Source: JALHOQ01 sp038144835 (GTDB lineage: Bacteria; Bdellovibrionota; Bdellovibrionia; Bdellovibrionales; UBA1609). From it: a stretch of DNA of 34,289 nt. Both the position numbers and the translations under genes were made by a program. Each line of letters opens with the position of its first letter. The first letter of the stretch is position 1. Of this stretch, positions 14,923 through 24,600 are shown piece by piece. The notes under the pieces are model-generated. The model had not been told where the DNA came from. It searched no databases and was given only the letters and a program-made list of their open reading frames with translations. Where the stretch lies: contig JAYQON010000017.1 in assembly GCA_038144835.1 (NCBI GenBank), forward strand, positions 1 through 34,289, in the 5' to 3' direction.

Positions 14923-15555
14923 TTGAATTCAAACATTACGATTCTCGATCATCCTTTGTTAAAGCATAAGCTAGGTTACCTGCGAGATAAAACTACAAGT
15001 TCTGCTGAGTTCCGAGAGTTGATGAGGGAGATTAGTCGAATCTTGGCTCACGAAGTTATGCGCGATTGGAGTGATATGCGGCGCTTAGAGGTAGAAACTC
15101 CAATCAGTAAAGCTGAGGTTGAGCGCATTCAAAATGGACCCGTGGTTGTTTCGATCATGCGGGCAGGAAATGGAATGTTAGACCCCGTCCTGTCGATGAT
15201 TCCTTTTGCGGCAGCGGGGTTTATAGGTATCTACCGAGATAAATTTATTCACAATACAGTTGAGTATTATTTTAAAATGCCGACGGACATTAAGGGTAAG
15301 ATGGCAATCCTTTGTGACCCTCTTGTCTCCACTGCCGACACGATGATTGCGGCAATTGATCGGTTAAAAAGTTATGAAGTGGATCAGATTAAAGTACTTA
15401 CTATTCTCATAAGTAAAATAGCCGTAGAGAGATTAGAAAATTTGCATCCCGATGTTAAAATTCTGACGTTAAGTATTGAAAATGAAATCAATGACGAAGG
15501 TTATCTAGTTCCAGGTCTAGGAGATGCTGGTGATCGACTCTACCAAACCAAGTGA
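14923..15555 (+). CDS. upp: uracil phosphoribosyltransferase
   Basis: This enzyme converts uracil plus PRPP to UMP. It is a 210-aa type I phosphoribosyltransferase of normal UPRT length. The TTG start at 14923 is preceded by AGGGGG. The N-terminus LDHPLLKHKLGYLRD fits the UPRT consensus and so supports this start. MRAGNGMLDPVLSMIP (79-94) is the uracil-side region. PGLGDAGDR (197-205) is the UPRT uracil-binding signature. The PRPP loop is unusual: CDPLVSTADT (131-140) replaces the common DPMLATGGS, losing the two glycines. Within this operon it probably feeds exogenous uracil into UMP-level catabolism rather than salvage alone. Confidence 0.9.
   Translation: MNSNITILDHPLLKHKLGYLRDKTTSSAEFRELMREISRILAHEVMRDWSDMRRLEVETPISKAEVERIQNGPVVVSIMRAGNGMLDPVLSMIPFAAAGFIGIYRDKFIHNTVEYYFKMPTDIKGKMAILCDPLVSTADTMIAAIDRLKSYEVDQIKVLTILISKIAVERLENLHPDVKILTLSIENEINDEGYLVPGLGDAGDRLYQTK
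15519..15523 (+). promoter_or_regulatory. Shine-Dalgarno inside upp, deciding the uridine kinase start
   Basis: AGGAG (15519-15523) abuts the in-frame ATG at 15524 but is 6 nt from the in-frame GTG at 15530. GTG 15530 is therefore the better start. The site lies within the codons of the conserved UPRT PGLGDAG motif. Confidence 0.55.
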
Positions 15556-16156
15556 GCCATTCTTGCTCGGCATTTCCGGGGGCAGTGGCTCGGGAAAGAC
15601 TTATTTGGCCTCCGCTATTAAGGATGCCCTAGGAGAAGAGCTTTGCGACATTCTGTTTCAGGATAATTTTTATTTAGATCAATCGCATCGCTTTGATTTT
15701 GATGGTGGGGCTGTTAATTTCGATCACCCCAATGCTCTTGATTTTGACCGCTTAGCTCAATGCATGGCTGAACTAAAGTCGGGACGGCGAGTGTCTGTGC
15801 CAATTTATGACTTTGTGACTCATAAAAGAGCCGTCCAAACTTTGATCGTTGAGCCGCGACCATTAATTATCGTTGATGGAATTCTTATTTTTCATTCCGA
15901 GCCAGTTCGGGATCTATTTGATGAACGAGTATTCTGTCATACAGATGAGAGTGTTAGGTACGCTCGTCGCCTGGCTCGAGATGTCAATGAACGCGGTCGT
16001 AGTGCCGAGGGAGTAAAGACTCAATTTCTTACTCAAGTAAAGCCCATGCATGACATTTTTGTTGAGCCTACTCGCCAGCATGCCCACTGGATTTGGGACG
16101 AAAATGGAAGTCTGGAGCAAATCGTTAACAAGTTCCAAGAGCGCTTTGGAATTTAG
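15530..16156 (+). CDS. udk: uridine kinase
   Basis: This is an ATP/GTP-dependent kinase converting uridine to UMP, 208 aa from the GTG. The P-loop is GISGGSGSGKT near the N-terminus. It is followed by QDNFYLDQSHRFDF and VNFDHPNALDFDRL, the equivalent of the Udk substrate region (YYKDQ, NYDHP-AFD). PIYDFVTHKR and IVDGILIF are the other family motifs. RLARDVNERGRSAEGV is the lid region. It overlaps the 3' end of upp by 26 nt, so the two UMP-forming enzymes are translationally coupled. As the last gene of the operon it brings ribosylated uracil into the same pathway. Convergent with the barrel gene ending 5 nt away. Confidence 0.92.
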   Translation: MIDSTKPSEPFLLGISGGSGSGKTYLASAIKDALGEELCDILFQDNFYLDQSHRFDFDGGAVNFDHPNALDFDRLAQCMAELKSGRRVSVPIYDFVTHKRAVQTLIVEPRPLIIVDGILIFHSEPVRDLFDERVFCHTDESVRYARRLARDVNERGRSAEGVKTQFLTQVKPMHDIFVEPTRQHAHWIWDENGSLEQIVNKFQERFGI

Positions 16157-16160
16157 ATAT

Positions 16161-16904
16161 TCAATTGACCTTGGTGACGCCGTTTTCAATTTTAGAGGGA
16201 TACCAGTAAAGCTTCAAGTAAGCCCCTAAGACAAGATCCTTGATTTCTGCCTCTTGCTTGGAGGACGTAGAATTGTAGGCGAGGAAACCGCCCAGGCCAA
16301 AGCGTGAATAGGTGTACTCATAGTTAAGGCCGACTCTATATGCCATGGCCCAAACTTCTCCTTCAAGGCGAGTAGGACTCAATGTTGATGGAACGGGAGC
16401 TGTCGTGGTCACACGAGTGAGTTCCGAAGTTGTACGTGAAAGCCCCACATTGCCAAAAATAAAAACTCTTTGCAGAAGGCGCAGTTGCAAACGCAATCCG
16501 CCAGCCATTGAAGTCAAAATATACTCTCTGTTTTCCCTGTTTCCGGTGGTCTGAAAAACAACATCATCAGTGACGTTGGCTTGGCTGCGGGTAAACCAAA
16601 AACCGGTTTCCAAGCGAGTTCCATAGGGAACACTGTAGCCCAAATCAATATGTGATGGTTGACTCACTTCATTCTGTGGAAAGCCTCTGCCGTAACCGGC
16701 CCATAATGTCCATCGTGCCTCGGGAGCAGGATCATTCTCTGTATCAGAAACCTGAGGTTGTTCATCTATCTGCTTATCTACGGGTTCAGTTTGTTCTTGC
16801 GCGATCGTTAGAGAGGGAGTGATCGCTAAAGTAAACAAAATAAAAAATGTATATCGTAAATAAGATAGAGTCTTAAAGTCCAGCCGAGTTGACCTATTTT
16901 TCAT
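16161..16904 (-). CDS. predicted outer-membrane beta-barrel protein
   Basis: This is a 247-aa precursor. A long, partly charged N-region (about 17 residues) precedes a hydrophobic core ending SLTIAQ. An acidic Gln/Glu/Pro/Asp linker (about 37-62) follows. The remainder alternates short amphipathic strands with turns (RWTLWAGYGRGF, IDLGYSVPYGTRLETGFWF, LRLLQRVFIFGNVGLS, VWAMAYRVGLNYEYTY, LVLGAYLKLYWYPS). This is consistent with an 8-stranded barrel, although the chain does not end in an aromatic residue. No Shine-Dalgarno is visible. A TATAAT on this strand lies six bases before the ATG, so the mRNA may be leaderless. Function unknown. Confidence 0.65.
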   Translation of the reverse strand: MKNRSTRLDFKTLSYLRYTFFILFTLAITPSLTIAQEQTEPVDKQIDEQPQVSDTENDPAPEARWTLWAGYGRGFPQNEVSQPSHIDLGYSVPYGTRLETGFWFTRSQANVTDDVVFQTTGNRENREYILTSMAGGLRLQLRLLQRVFIFGNVGLSRTTSELTRVTTTAPVPSTLSPTRLEGEVWAMAYRVGLNYEYTYSRFGLGGFLAYNSTSSKQEAEIKDLVLGAYLKLYWYPSKIENGVTKVN

Positions 16905-16918
16905 AGGGTTATTATAAT
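16889..16918 (+). promoter_or_regulatory. promoter of the second barrel gene, overlapping a divergent -10
   Basis: TTGACC (16889-16894) and a perfect TATAAT (16913-16918) are separated by 18 bp on the plus strand. On the minus strand the reverse complement of 16911-16916 is also TATAAT, with TTCACG 17 bp further upstream at 16934-16939. The two -10 boxes share bases, so RNA polymerase could occupy only one direction at a time. Confidence 0.5.
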
Positions 16919-16921
16919 GAA

Positions 16922-16929
16922 GGGGGAGG
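16922..16929 (+). promoter_or_regulatory. Shine-Dalgarno that selects a GTG start
   Basis: GGGGGAGG (16922-16929) is 5 nt before the GTG at 16935. It lies downstream of the in-frame ATG at 16917, which itself overlaps the -10 box. The GTG is therefore the real start, and the leader is only about ten bases. Confidence 0.65.
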
Positions 16930-16934
16930 CATTC

Positions 16935-17576
16935 GTGAAGGCCTGGTTAGTTGGACTTATTTTTGTTTTAACAGGCTCGTTGGCTCTCCAAGCAGAGGCA
17001 AAACCGAAGTCTAAGTCCAAGTCAAAAGCTAAGAAAGGGGCTGCCGGCCAGGGCTTTCGTCTTACGGTTCACGGAGGGCATTCAACCCAGGCCTTCGTGA
17101 TTCCATCTGGAGCTAATTTTGATTCAATTGGGCAAGGGTACTACGCCATTGCTGGACAGAGAAATTGGTCAATTTTGACGATGGGTGTGCAATATTTTGC
17201 AACGATGCCAGCTAATCTTCGTTCTTTTTTGTTAAACTCTGCCACGGAGGGCAAGTACAAGATCTCCTTTCAGCGCACACAAGTGACTGCAGGTTTCCGC
17301 TATCGAAGATTGAATTTTCATCTTATTTACGGAATTGAGTCGTCCGTCTGGGCTGGATCTCCAGATCTTGGATTGAAGAAAAAGCAATATTCTCATATCG
17401 GAGCTGGAGTCGCTGTGGATATTTTTTCTTCGGCGAGGTTACGTATGCCCATTGTGCTCACCTTTTTGAACCATCCAGCAAGAACTTATGAATTTGAAAA
17501 TTACACTGTCTCCACGATTTCCGCCGCCTCGGGGTCAGAATACGCAATTGGAACAGGAGTGGCTTTTGAATTTTGA
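16935..17576 (+). CDS. predicted exported barrel-like envelope protein
   Basis: This is a 213-aa precursor from GTG 16935. The signal peptide is KAWLVGLIFVLTGSLALQAEA. A Lys/Ser linker (KPKSKSKSKAKK) follows, then about 180 residues of alternating amphipathic strands (FRLTVHGGHS, WSILTMGVQYFA, KISFQRTQVTAGFRYR, LNFHLIYGIESSVW, HIGAGVAVDIF) ending in VAFEF. The C-terminal Phe is the typical Bam recognition end of outer-membrane barrels. It is the upstream partner of the lipoprotein gene, whose TTG start lies inside its last codons. Function unknown. Confidence 0.65.
   Translation: MKAWLVGLIFVLTGSLALQAEAKPKSKSKSKAKKGAAGQGFRLTVHGGHSTQAFVIPSGANFDSIGQGYYAIAGQRNWSILTMGVQYFATMPANLRSFLLNSATEGKYKISFQRTQVTAGFRYRRLNFHLIYGIESSVWAGSPDLGLKKKQYSHIGAGVAVDIFSSARLRMPIVLTFLNHPARTYEFENYTVSTISAASGSEYAIGTGVAFEF
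17555..17559 (+). promoter_or_regulatory. Shine-Dalgarno selecting a TTG start for the lipoprotein
   Basis: AGGAG lies 6 nt before the TTG at 17566. Starting there gives a lipoprotein-like N-terminus and an 11-nt overlap with the upstream gene. An upstream ATG at 17488 would add 26 residues translated from the barrel gene's codons. Confidence 0.5.
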
Positions 17577-18627
17577 CCACAGCATAAATCGCCCAAAATT
17601 GAACCTCACTCTTGGTTTTGCTCTGGCCACGGGTCTCATTTTGAGTGCCTCTTGCGGGGATTTGGCGATCGACCTTCGTGACAATGGAGCTGCTGTGAGC
17701 ATTGCTGCATCTGATGCCACCATTGAGGATTCCTCAAAAGTCGTTTTATCTGGAGGCTTATTGCGCTCAAAAGCTGTAGGTACAGCCACGATGGGGTGTG
17801 AGGTTACAGGATCCGATGGCGCCTCTAGCGCAGCTAGCAGCACATACCCTTTTCGTATCAATTCCTCAGTTGCGGGCAGTACTAAGGTGCATGCTAACGC
17901 CTTTACGGCACCTACGTTTATGCGCATACAGAGTTTCTCCTTATTACTGGATAAGAATGGCGATCCAAGTTCTGCCATGCGATTACAGTTTTATGCGGCA
18001 AGCGGAGATCTGCCGAGCGGAAGTCCACTGGCGGCAGCAGTTGATCAATCGATATCTTCGGTCATAAGTGACCCGGATTCTCCCAACGTTGTGACCTTCA
18101 CCTTGGCGTCACCCTATGAAGCAAGCCCCGGGCAATATGCGATCACGATGAGGCCGCAAGGAGCGGTCAGTGGAATTGATAATTTTGCTTGGGCAACATC
18201 CAATTCAACAAATAGTTGCTCTGGCTTTCCTAGTTACAAACAGAGTAGTAATGATGGCACGACCTATACGGATGATCCCGTTGTAAGTTATCGTAAGAGC
18301 ATTTTTACCGTCACCGCCGATACGCACGCATCGCTAGGGTCAGTGAGTTGGATCGTCAATGGAAATGGTAAAGTGAACTGGATAATGTCTACATTCTCGT
18401 TTTCTGAGAATCCCTCTGGCGGTACGGCGGGTACGATCACTTATGAAATTGGCGTTGGCAACGATAGCAATACGCCGTCATATTCGTACAGCAATTTAAG
18501 CCAAACGGCGGTTCGGGCACTTGCTGACCTTACTGGAGATTACCTTTACGTTCGCGCGACACTTTCTGTTTCTGGAATCGGCTTTGATCGAGCTGTGTTA
18601 GGCAATGGTAGCGTCACTGTCAAATAA
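17566..18627 (+). CDS. predicted lipoprotein with choice-of-anchor-like beta domain
   Basis: This protein has 353 aa from TTG 17566. The N-terminus has the hydrophobic run LTLGFALATGLILSAS before Cys, a relaxed lipobox. The mature protein is Ser/Thr/Gly-rich and beta-sheet-like. The middle segment (roughly 100-220: RIQSFSLLLDKNGDPSSAMR, then FTLASPYEASPGQYAITM) resembles choice-of-anchor or carbohydrate-binding-type modules that describe optimal viewing of a jelly-roll; exact family not assigned. The C-terminal 90 residues form another strand-rich module (VSWIVNGNGKVNWIMSTFSF). It overlaps the barrel gene by 11 nt, implying coupled synthesis and possibly a physical pair at the outer membrane. 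It ends 16 nt from the convergent giant lipoprotein gene. Confidence 0.6.
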   Translation: MNFDHSINRPKLNLTLGFALATGLILSASCGDLAIDLRDNGAAVSIAASDATIEDSSKVVLSGGLLRSKAVGTATMGCEVTGSDGASSAASSTYPFRINSSVAGSTKVHANAFTAPTFMRIQSFSLLLDKNGDPSSAMRLQFYAASGDLPSGSPLAAAVDQSISSVISDPDSPNVVTFTLASPYEASPGQYAITMRPQGAVSGIDNFAWATSNSTNSCSGFPSYKQSSNDGTTYTDDPVVSYRKSIFTVTADTHASLGSVSWIVNGNGKVNWIMSTFSFSENPSGGTAGTITYEIGVGNDSNTPSYSYSNLSQTAVRALADLTGDYLYVRATLSVSGIGFDRAVLGNGSVTVK

Positions 18628-18643
18628 AACTACATCTCTGTGG

Positions 18644-21600
18644 TTATGGCTCTGGCCAAAGACCAACCTGAAAAAGTCCTTTTCTGCGAGTATAAGTGGT
18701 TCCGGTTGCTGAAAAAGGCGCTATGAGAATCCTGTTCGCGGCATCTAAAAAATGCGACCAAGAGAAGATGACGAGTGGCCCCTCCGGCTGGGCTTGTCTA
18801 ACATAAGCTGGTGTAGAGCTGCATGTGGTTGGGCCAATCGGCAACTCACATCTGTGAACCTCAATTGCTGCTCTCTCGGGGTCGGCAATCAGGTCATGAA
18901 TGACGGTGGATGAAATCCAAAGATTATTGTTGGAAGCAGAGATTTTCGGAGTGATCCCACTGGCGATATTTGTTGAAACAGTTTGTACATCGCAAGGTGC
19001 ATTGATCGTATTTGATGAAGAAATATCGCACGATGAAAGACGCAAATAAGCTTGATCTTGTGACTCGTTCAGTTGGTGGGCGATATATAGTTTTGATCCT
19101 GACATAACAAGAGCGGGGTAGCGGCCTTCCTGGTTATTATCGGGATCGACATCGGCGAATTCACTAGTACAATTATTAAAGGTATGAAAGCCGCTTTCGT
19201 AGGTGAGATTGCATGCATTGATGCGCAGATAAGACTCGCCAACTCCTTCTGCATTTGTAATTTTATGAGTCGTGGCAACAACAAAGCGGTCGCCGTCAAA
19301 CGCTAGCGATGGGTTCCATCCTTCATCGATATTGCTCGTTGAGAAACGAATGCTATCCGCAAAATCAATACTGTCGCAATCAATAGAAGATGTCGTTCCC
19401 GCTGCGGTTGCTTGACTGACATCGTACTCGCAGGCTGTGACAATTAGGTTTTTATTTTCCCCCATATTAGCCAAAACAATTTTGTTAGCGGTTACAACCA
19501 AGCTTGGCGCCTGCCCAGATTTGAGTGTGTTATTCACGACTAAGTAATTACAGTCTAGAATTGAATTGCCTGTAGTTGGTTTGAGACAAACAACAACTGT
19601 AGAAGTTCCGCCCGTACTGTCGCCACCTAAAAGCTCATCTTTGTTTTGTACAGCGAGAAAAATTTTGTCTTCCCAAATAGCTATTCTGGGTGGTGAGCTA
19701 TTTTCAGAACCAGCAAAATTGGAGTTTTCAGCTGCAGAGAAGAAATCCTTGGCTATGTCTGTCTGAGTGCAGTCATTCATATCTACGACTCCATCTGGAC
19801 TGCGGGAGCATAAGGTGAGTAGCGGTCGAAAATTGTTTGTGTTATTTACGGTGTCGCGCCGTCGAGACACCATATAGAGACGAGTACTATCAGCAGTTAT
19901 ATCGGCAACATGCCCTTCATGATTGGAGCCAACTACGTCATTGCGATAGCTGGCGGCTTTCAAGTTGATCGATAGATTTGCGCTAGATTCTGCGCCAGAA
20001 ATATCCAAACTGGCTGAAAAGGTAGTGGTTGGAGTTCCCGGTGAAAACTGAATCACCAGGTCGCATTCGGCTCCCGAGGCCAATGAAGAGCCACATGTAG
20101 ATGAGGCGTGCTTTGTGAAGTTTGCAGAATCAGTCCCATTAAAGCTATAAGATAGGCTTGTGGCATCTTGATCACTGTCATTACTAAGCTTGATGACAGT
20201 TGAATTGGCTGTTGTTGAGACAAGAATGGGATTGAATTGATAAGTGGTAGCGGTGGAAGTTAGGACGGCTCCCCTACGCGAGCGGCCTGTGATGGTGATG
20301 ACTTCAACCGAATGTGACTCACCGCTAATTTCACTGAGTGCCAAAGCGCTGAGTTCAAAATGTGACTCTTCACTATTTGAAGTGGGCGTGTACCTGACTT
20401 TAAAAGTGCAAGGTGTAATGTTGGTTAAGGTTGCTCCTGTGCACGTGTCGTCGAGCAGAGACATCGTTCCTGCTGTGCCTCCCCCTGAGGATTTTTGATT
20501 AAGGGAGATCGATTGAATTATGAGATTTGAACTCGAGACTGCCGTATTTGAGATTTCGTAAGTTACTTCTCGATAGGCCGGATTCAAATCGAATATAGCG
20601 CGGTCGCTGGTTACCGAGCCTGTCACATCTGAAAGAGCAAGACTGGCACTGGCCGAGTTTCCGATATTGTCGGCGATCCGCATCAGCGGGGCGGCTTTGG
20701 TTTCGCCATTGAGCTGAATTGACACATCTTTTGTCAGACCTGCGTAAGTGTCGGTCACTGTGAACGTCGAAGAGTGAACCGCCGCTGACGAGTGAGCGCT
20801 AATCGAGAAGTCAATTGTGCAGCTGGCTCCGCCCATCAAGACGGCACCGCAAGAAGACAAGCTTGAAAATGGAGCGGAGAGAGTTGAATAGGATAAATTT
20901 GCCATTCTCGTGCCGGCATTGGTAATGGTTACGGTTTGGATTTCCGAGCCAGATTGACCGACTTCTCTTGGAGAGAAGTCTATCTGTTCAATGTCAGCAA
21001 TAAGTTGGACGGTGGTTCCGTTGCCGGTTATTGATAATTCATAATCATAAGGTGATGGCGAGTTGACGGAGGCATAGAGGTTTGCACTGGCTTCGCCAAC
21101 CACATCGGGATCAAAAATTACAGACAAAGTGCAGCTGCTTCCAAGGTTGCCCGTAGCCGCGAGAGTGGTACTGGCGGAGCAAGTTGTGCCGCTGGGCTGT
21201 ATGGAAAAGCCTACAGATGATGGTCTCACCCCAATATCGGTTAAACTGACGGGTGAGGTTTCGTAATTTGTTAAGGTAAAAACCCGAATACTGGTGTCAC
21301 CTTCAGTATCGACATCGCCAAAATCTGTATTGGTATTCGCGCTCAGAACAAGATTTGGAATATCTCTGACCTCGGCCAAAAGATTTACGGCTATGGAGCC
21401 ACCAACCGAGCATGACATAATCATTTGTGAACTTACGGTTCCAGGGGTGCTCTGTGCTTGTAGCTTTACTCCTGTCGAGCATGAGCCTCCGGGAGCGATA
21501 GTAGAGCCACAATCAGACGCCACCGCTTCATAGTTCGATCCGATATTGAGACTGCACCCACTCGCCGTATCTATGCTTGATGGATTTGAAAAAATAATGG

Positions 21601-24600
21601 TTGTTGGATGTACTGAGTCCAAGTTGAGATCAACAACTCCAAAATCAAGGCTAGCTTGCGAAGCTCCAATTTTTACTGCCGTTCCAGCGTAATTAATGAT
21701 CTGCGATGGACTCATGTTGGAAGCTGAAATGGTCAATGTTCCTGATGAGGTACCCGTGACAGTGGGAGTATAGACGAGACGTGTTTGGCAACTTGCTCCA
21801 TTTAAGAGAGTTCCTCCGCAGGGAGAAGGGCTAGTTCCTAAGCTCCACGGTGCTCCACTGGAGGGATTAGTAATAGTAAGTCCAGCCGTGTCCCCAGCTG
21901 CTGATGAATTGGTAATTGAAATATCATCATATGCCGAAACACCAATCAAGCGGCCGTTCAAGTTTACAGACGTGACTGATGGGACTGCTCTCGTGCTTGT
22001 GTCTATGCCTCTGCCTGAAAGAAGCAAATCTTCTGTTTCTCCCGGGTCATTGGCGCGAAGGGTATCTGACGCTACTCCGGCTGTGATAGGTGTAAAAGTG
22101 ACTGGAACCGTGCAACTTTGACCTTGGTTTAAAATAGCTGGGCAATCGTTGGGTTGAGCGAGACTAAATCCTGAGGGCAAAATATCGGTTAGAGCTATAT
22201 TCAAGTTGCTTGTTGGGGCATCAAGAGGATCGCCGATATGAGTCAGAGTTAAATTTGCAGAAACGCTGGATCCAAGGTCGACATCTCCAAAATCGTTAGG
22301 GCCAGACCACTGTAAGGTCGGAGGACGTTTTACTGCCGCGGACAGGTTTACCTTTGCTCGTCCTCCCACGGCGCAAGACACTCGGGCGTAGCCAGTCAAA
22401 TTGACTGAATTAGCCTGCGCAAGCAATCGCACTCGAAAGTAACAGTTTTTGCGCGGACCTAGAGTTGCTTCGCAAGTTGTCCATTGAGTTGTGAACTCTG
22501 TGCTGGTTTCTAGAGCACAGCCTGCGGCCTCATCGACTGAAGAGGGGTTTTGAACTACAATAATGGTTGAATCTGCAACTTCTCCGCTAGGCACAATGCC
22601 AAAATTATAGGTGGTAGTTGATGCTATGATTTTTGTGGCAGAACCTGAGTAAGAGGAGTCAGTTGGACCCACATTTCCGCTCTCAGCTTGGATGCTGACG
22701 GAGCCATTGGTTGAACCAGTTTGTTCTGATTCATAGGTGGCGAGTGGAGCATAGGTGAATTGAATTTCGCATTTTTGTCCTGAGTTCAGCTGAGTGAAAT
22801 TGGAGCAATCCTGGGCGCCGGCAGACGAATTTGACCAAGGCTGTTCAATTCCAGGGGCTGATACTGATAAATCAGTGATATTTTGACTGAGCGAGGCGTT
22901 TGCCACAATGATGGAATCGGTAACCGAGATCCCGACTAGACGATCTAGAAATTCTAGGGTCGAGGGAGCTCTAACCAATAAGCGCAGGTCATCAATGACC
23001 TCAGCTTTTAAATTGATGGAGGCAGTTCCGCCTACCGAGCAAGCAAAGGTGAGATTTGCCAAGCGCGAATTCGCTCGATCCGAAGAGGTAAAACGAGGTT
23101 CAATCGAGCAACTTTGACCAGGTGCTAATTCTGTTGTCGCTGTACAAGTCGATCCCTCATCTAAGCTGAAACCTTGATCCTCTAGTAAAGAAGTATCTAG
23201 CGTGCACCCAGCGGCGGTTTGACTTTCCGAGGGGTTGATAAATCTGAGTGTGGGGCCAACGCGGTCTGACCCGGACATAAGTGAGCCGAAGTCATAGGTG
23301 GTTTCGCTTGCGACAACAGATATTGGTTGCGCTCGAATGAAGGTTGGATTTTCAATTCGCATTTCATCGGTAATAGCGTTGAAAGCAGCAGTTGTGGTTT
23401 GATTGGATAAAGGAGAGAAGGTGATCTGGATTGCACAAGTCTCGTTGCTTCCAATATTTTGCGAGCATGTCGAAGAGGTTATCGACAATCCCTCTCCGGT
23501 GATTTCATCTAATTGAGTCTGCAGATTGTTCGCTGTGGTTGGACTGGAATTTGTGAGGTTTAAGGAGGCAGTAGATGTGCTACCGACCAACACCTCGCCA
23601 AAGTCCAACGCAGTGGCATCCACGGTCAGGTGAGAAACTACAGATTGACCTGTGAGTTCCAAAGTCCAATCTTCGCCTCGCTCATCACAGTTCACCTCTA
23701 AAGTCCCATGATGCCAAGTTGATACCGATTGCGGAGTCAAACGTATGGTTAAAGCGCAGGTACTTCCCGCCTCAACAGAGGCAGAGCAGGTGTTGTCGTA
23801 AAGACTAAAGTGATTACCACTTACGCTGTAGGTACAATTTTGCGCAGCCGGCGAGGTACCAGATCCAGGATGTGAAACATACACAATTTTATCAATGGGT
23901 CCATCACTGAGTGAGTGACTGCCAAAGTCAACGTACTCCACTGACGGTTGTAATGAAATGGCTTTCCCGTCAAGTTCATAGGCTCGTGCATATCCTCCCG
24001 CTCCTGTAAGTATCAGATGGGCACTTTTGAGACCTTCGGAGGTAGGCTTAAATCGCACGCGAAGGGTGCAGCTTCCACCGTTAGCAGCGAGAGTCTGACC
24101 CTGGGCACAAGCATCGACGCCACCAGTAATAATTGAGTATTCATCTGAATGAGAGCCGGAGAGATAAAAGTCCATCGCTGAGATAGCGTCTGCGCTTCCT
24201 TCATTGATTACTGTAAATTCACGTTCATAAAAGGGTCCGTTGGTGTTAGTAGGATCAAAAACAACCTCCTGGTCAGAAAAGGCCGTTGCCTCTGATATCC
24301 CAAACTCTGCCATAATTGTTGATCCGCCCAAGCTGGTCGAAAATGTGATTGGAGCTCCCAATAGCGAAAGAAACTCAAAATACAGAGCTTGATCAGGGAC
24401 AACTTCGCCAGGAGCAAAATCTAAAGTAACTGAACAAGTCTGATTGTAGAGAAGCAAAATTTTTGCAGAGCAGTCATCGGTTGCAGAGGTATTCGTTGAA
24501 AGTCCGCCCGGCTCAGAACGCAATGTAAAAGAACGTAAAGGAACAAGACTTGTGTTGCGGATGGTGAATTGTACGGAACTGGTCTCGCCCTTCCGCACAG

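Noticed and set aside
17488..17565. Extended N-terminus of the lipoprotein from ATG 17488
   Set aside because: It would overlap the barrel gene by 89 nt and hide the hydrophobic lipoprotein leader. AGGAG at 17555 points to TTG 17566.
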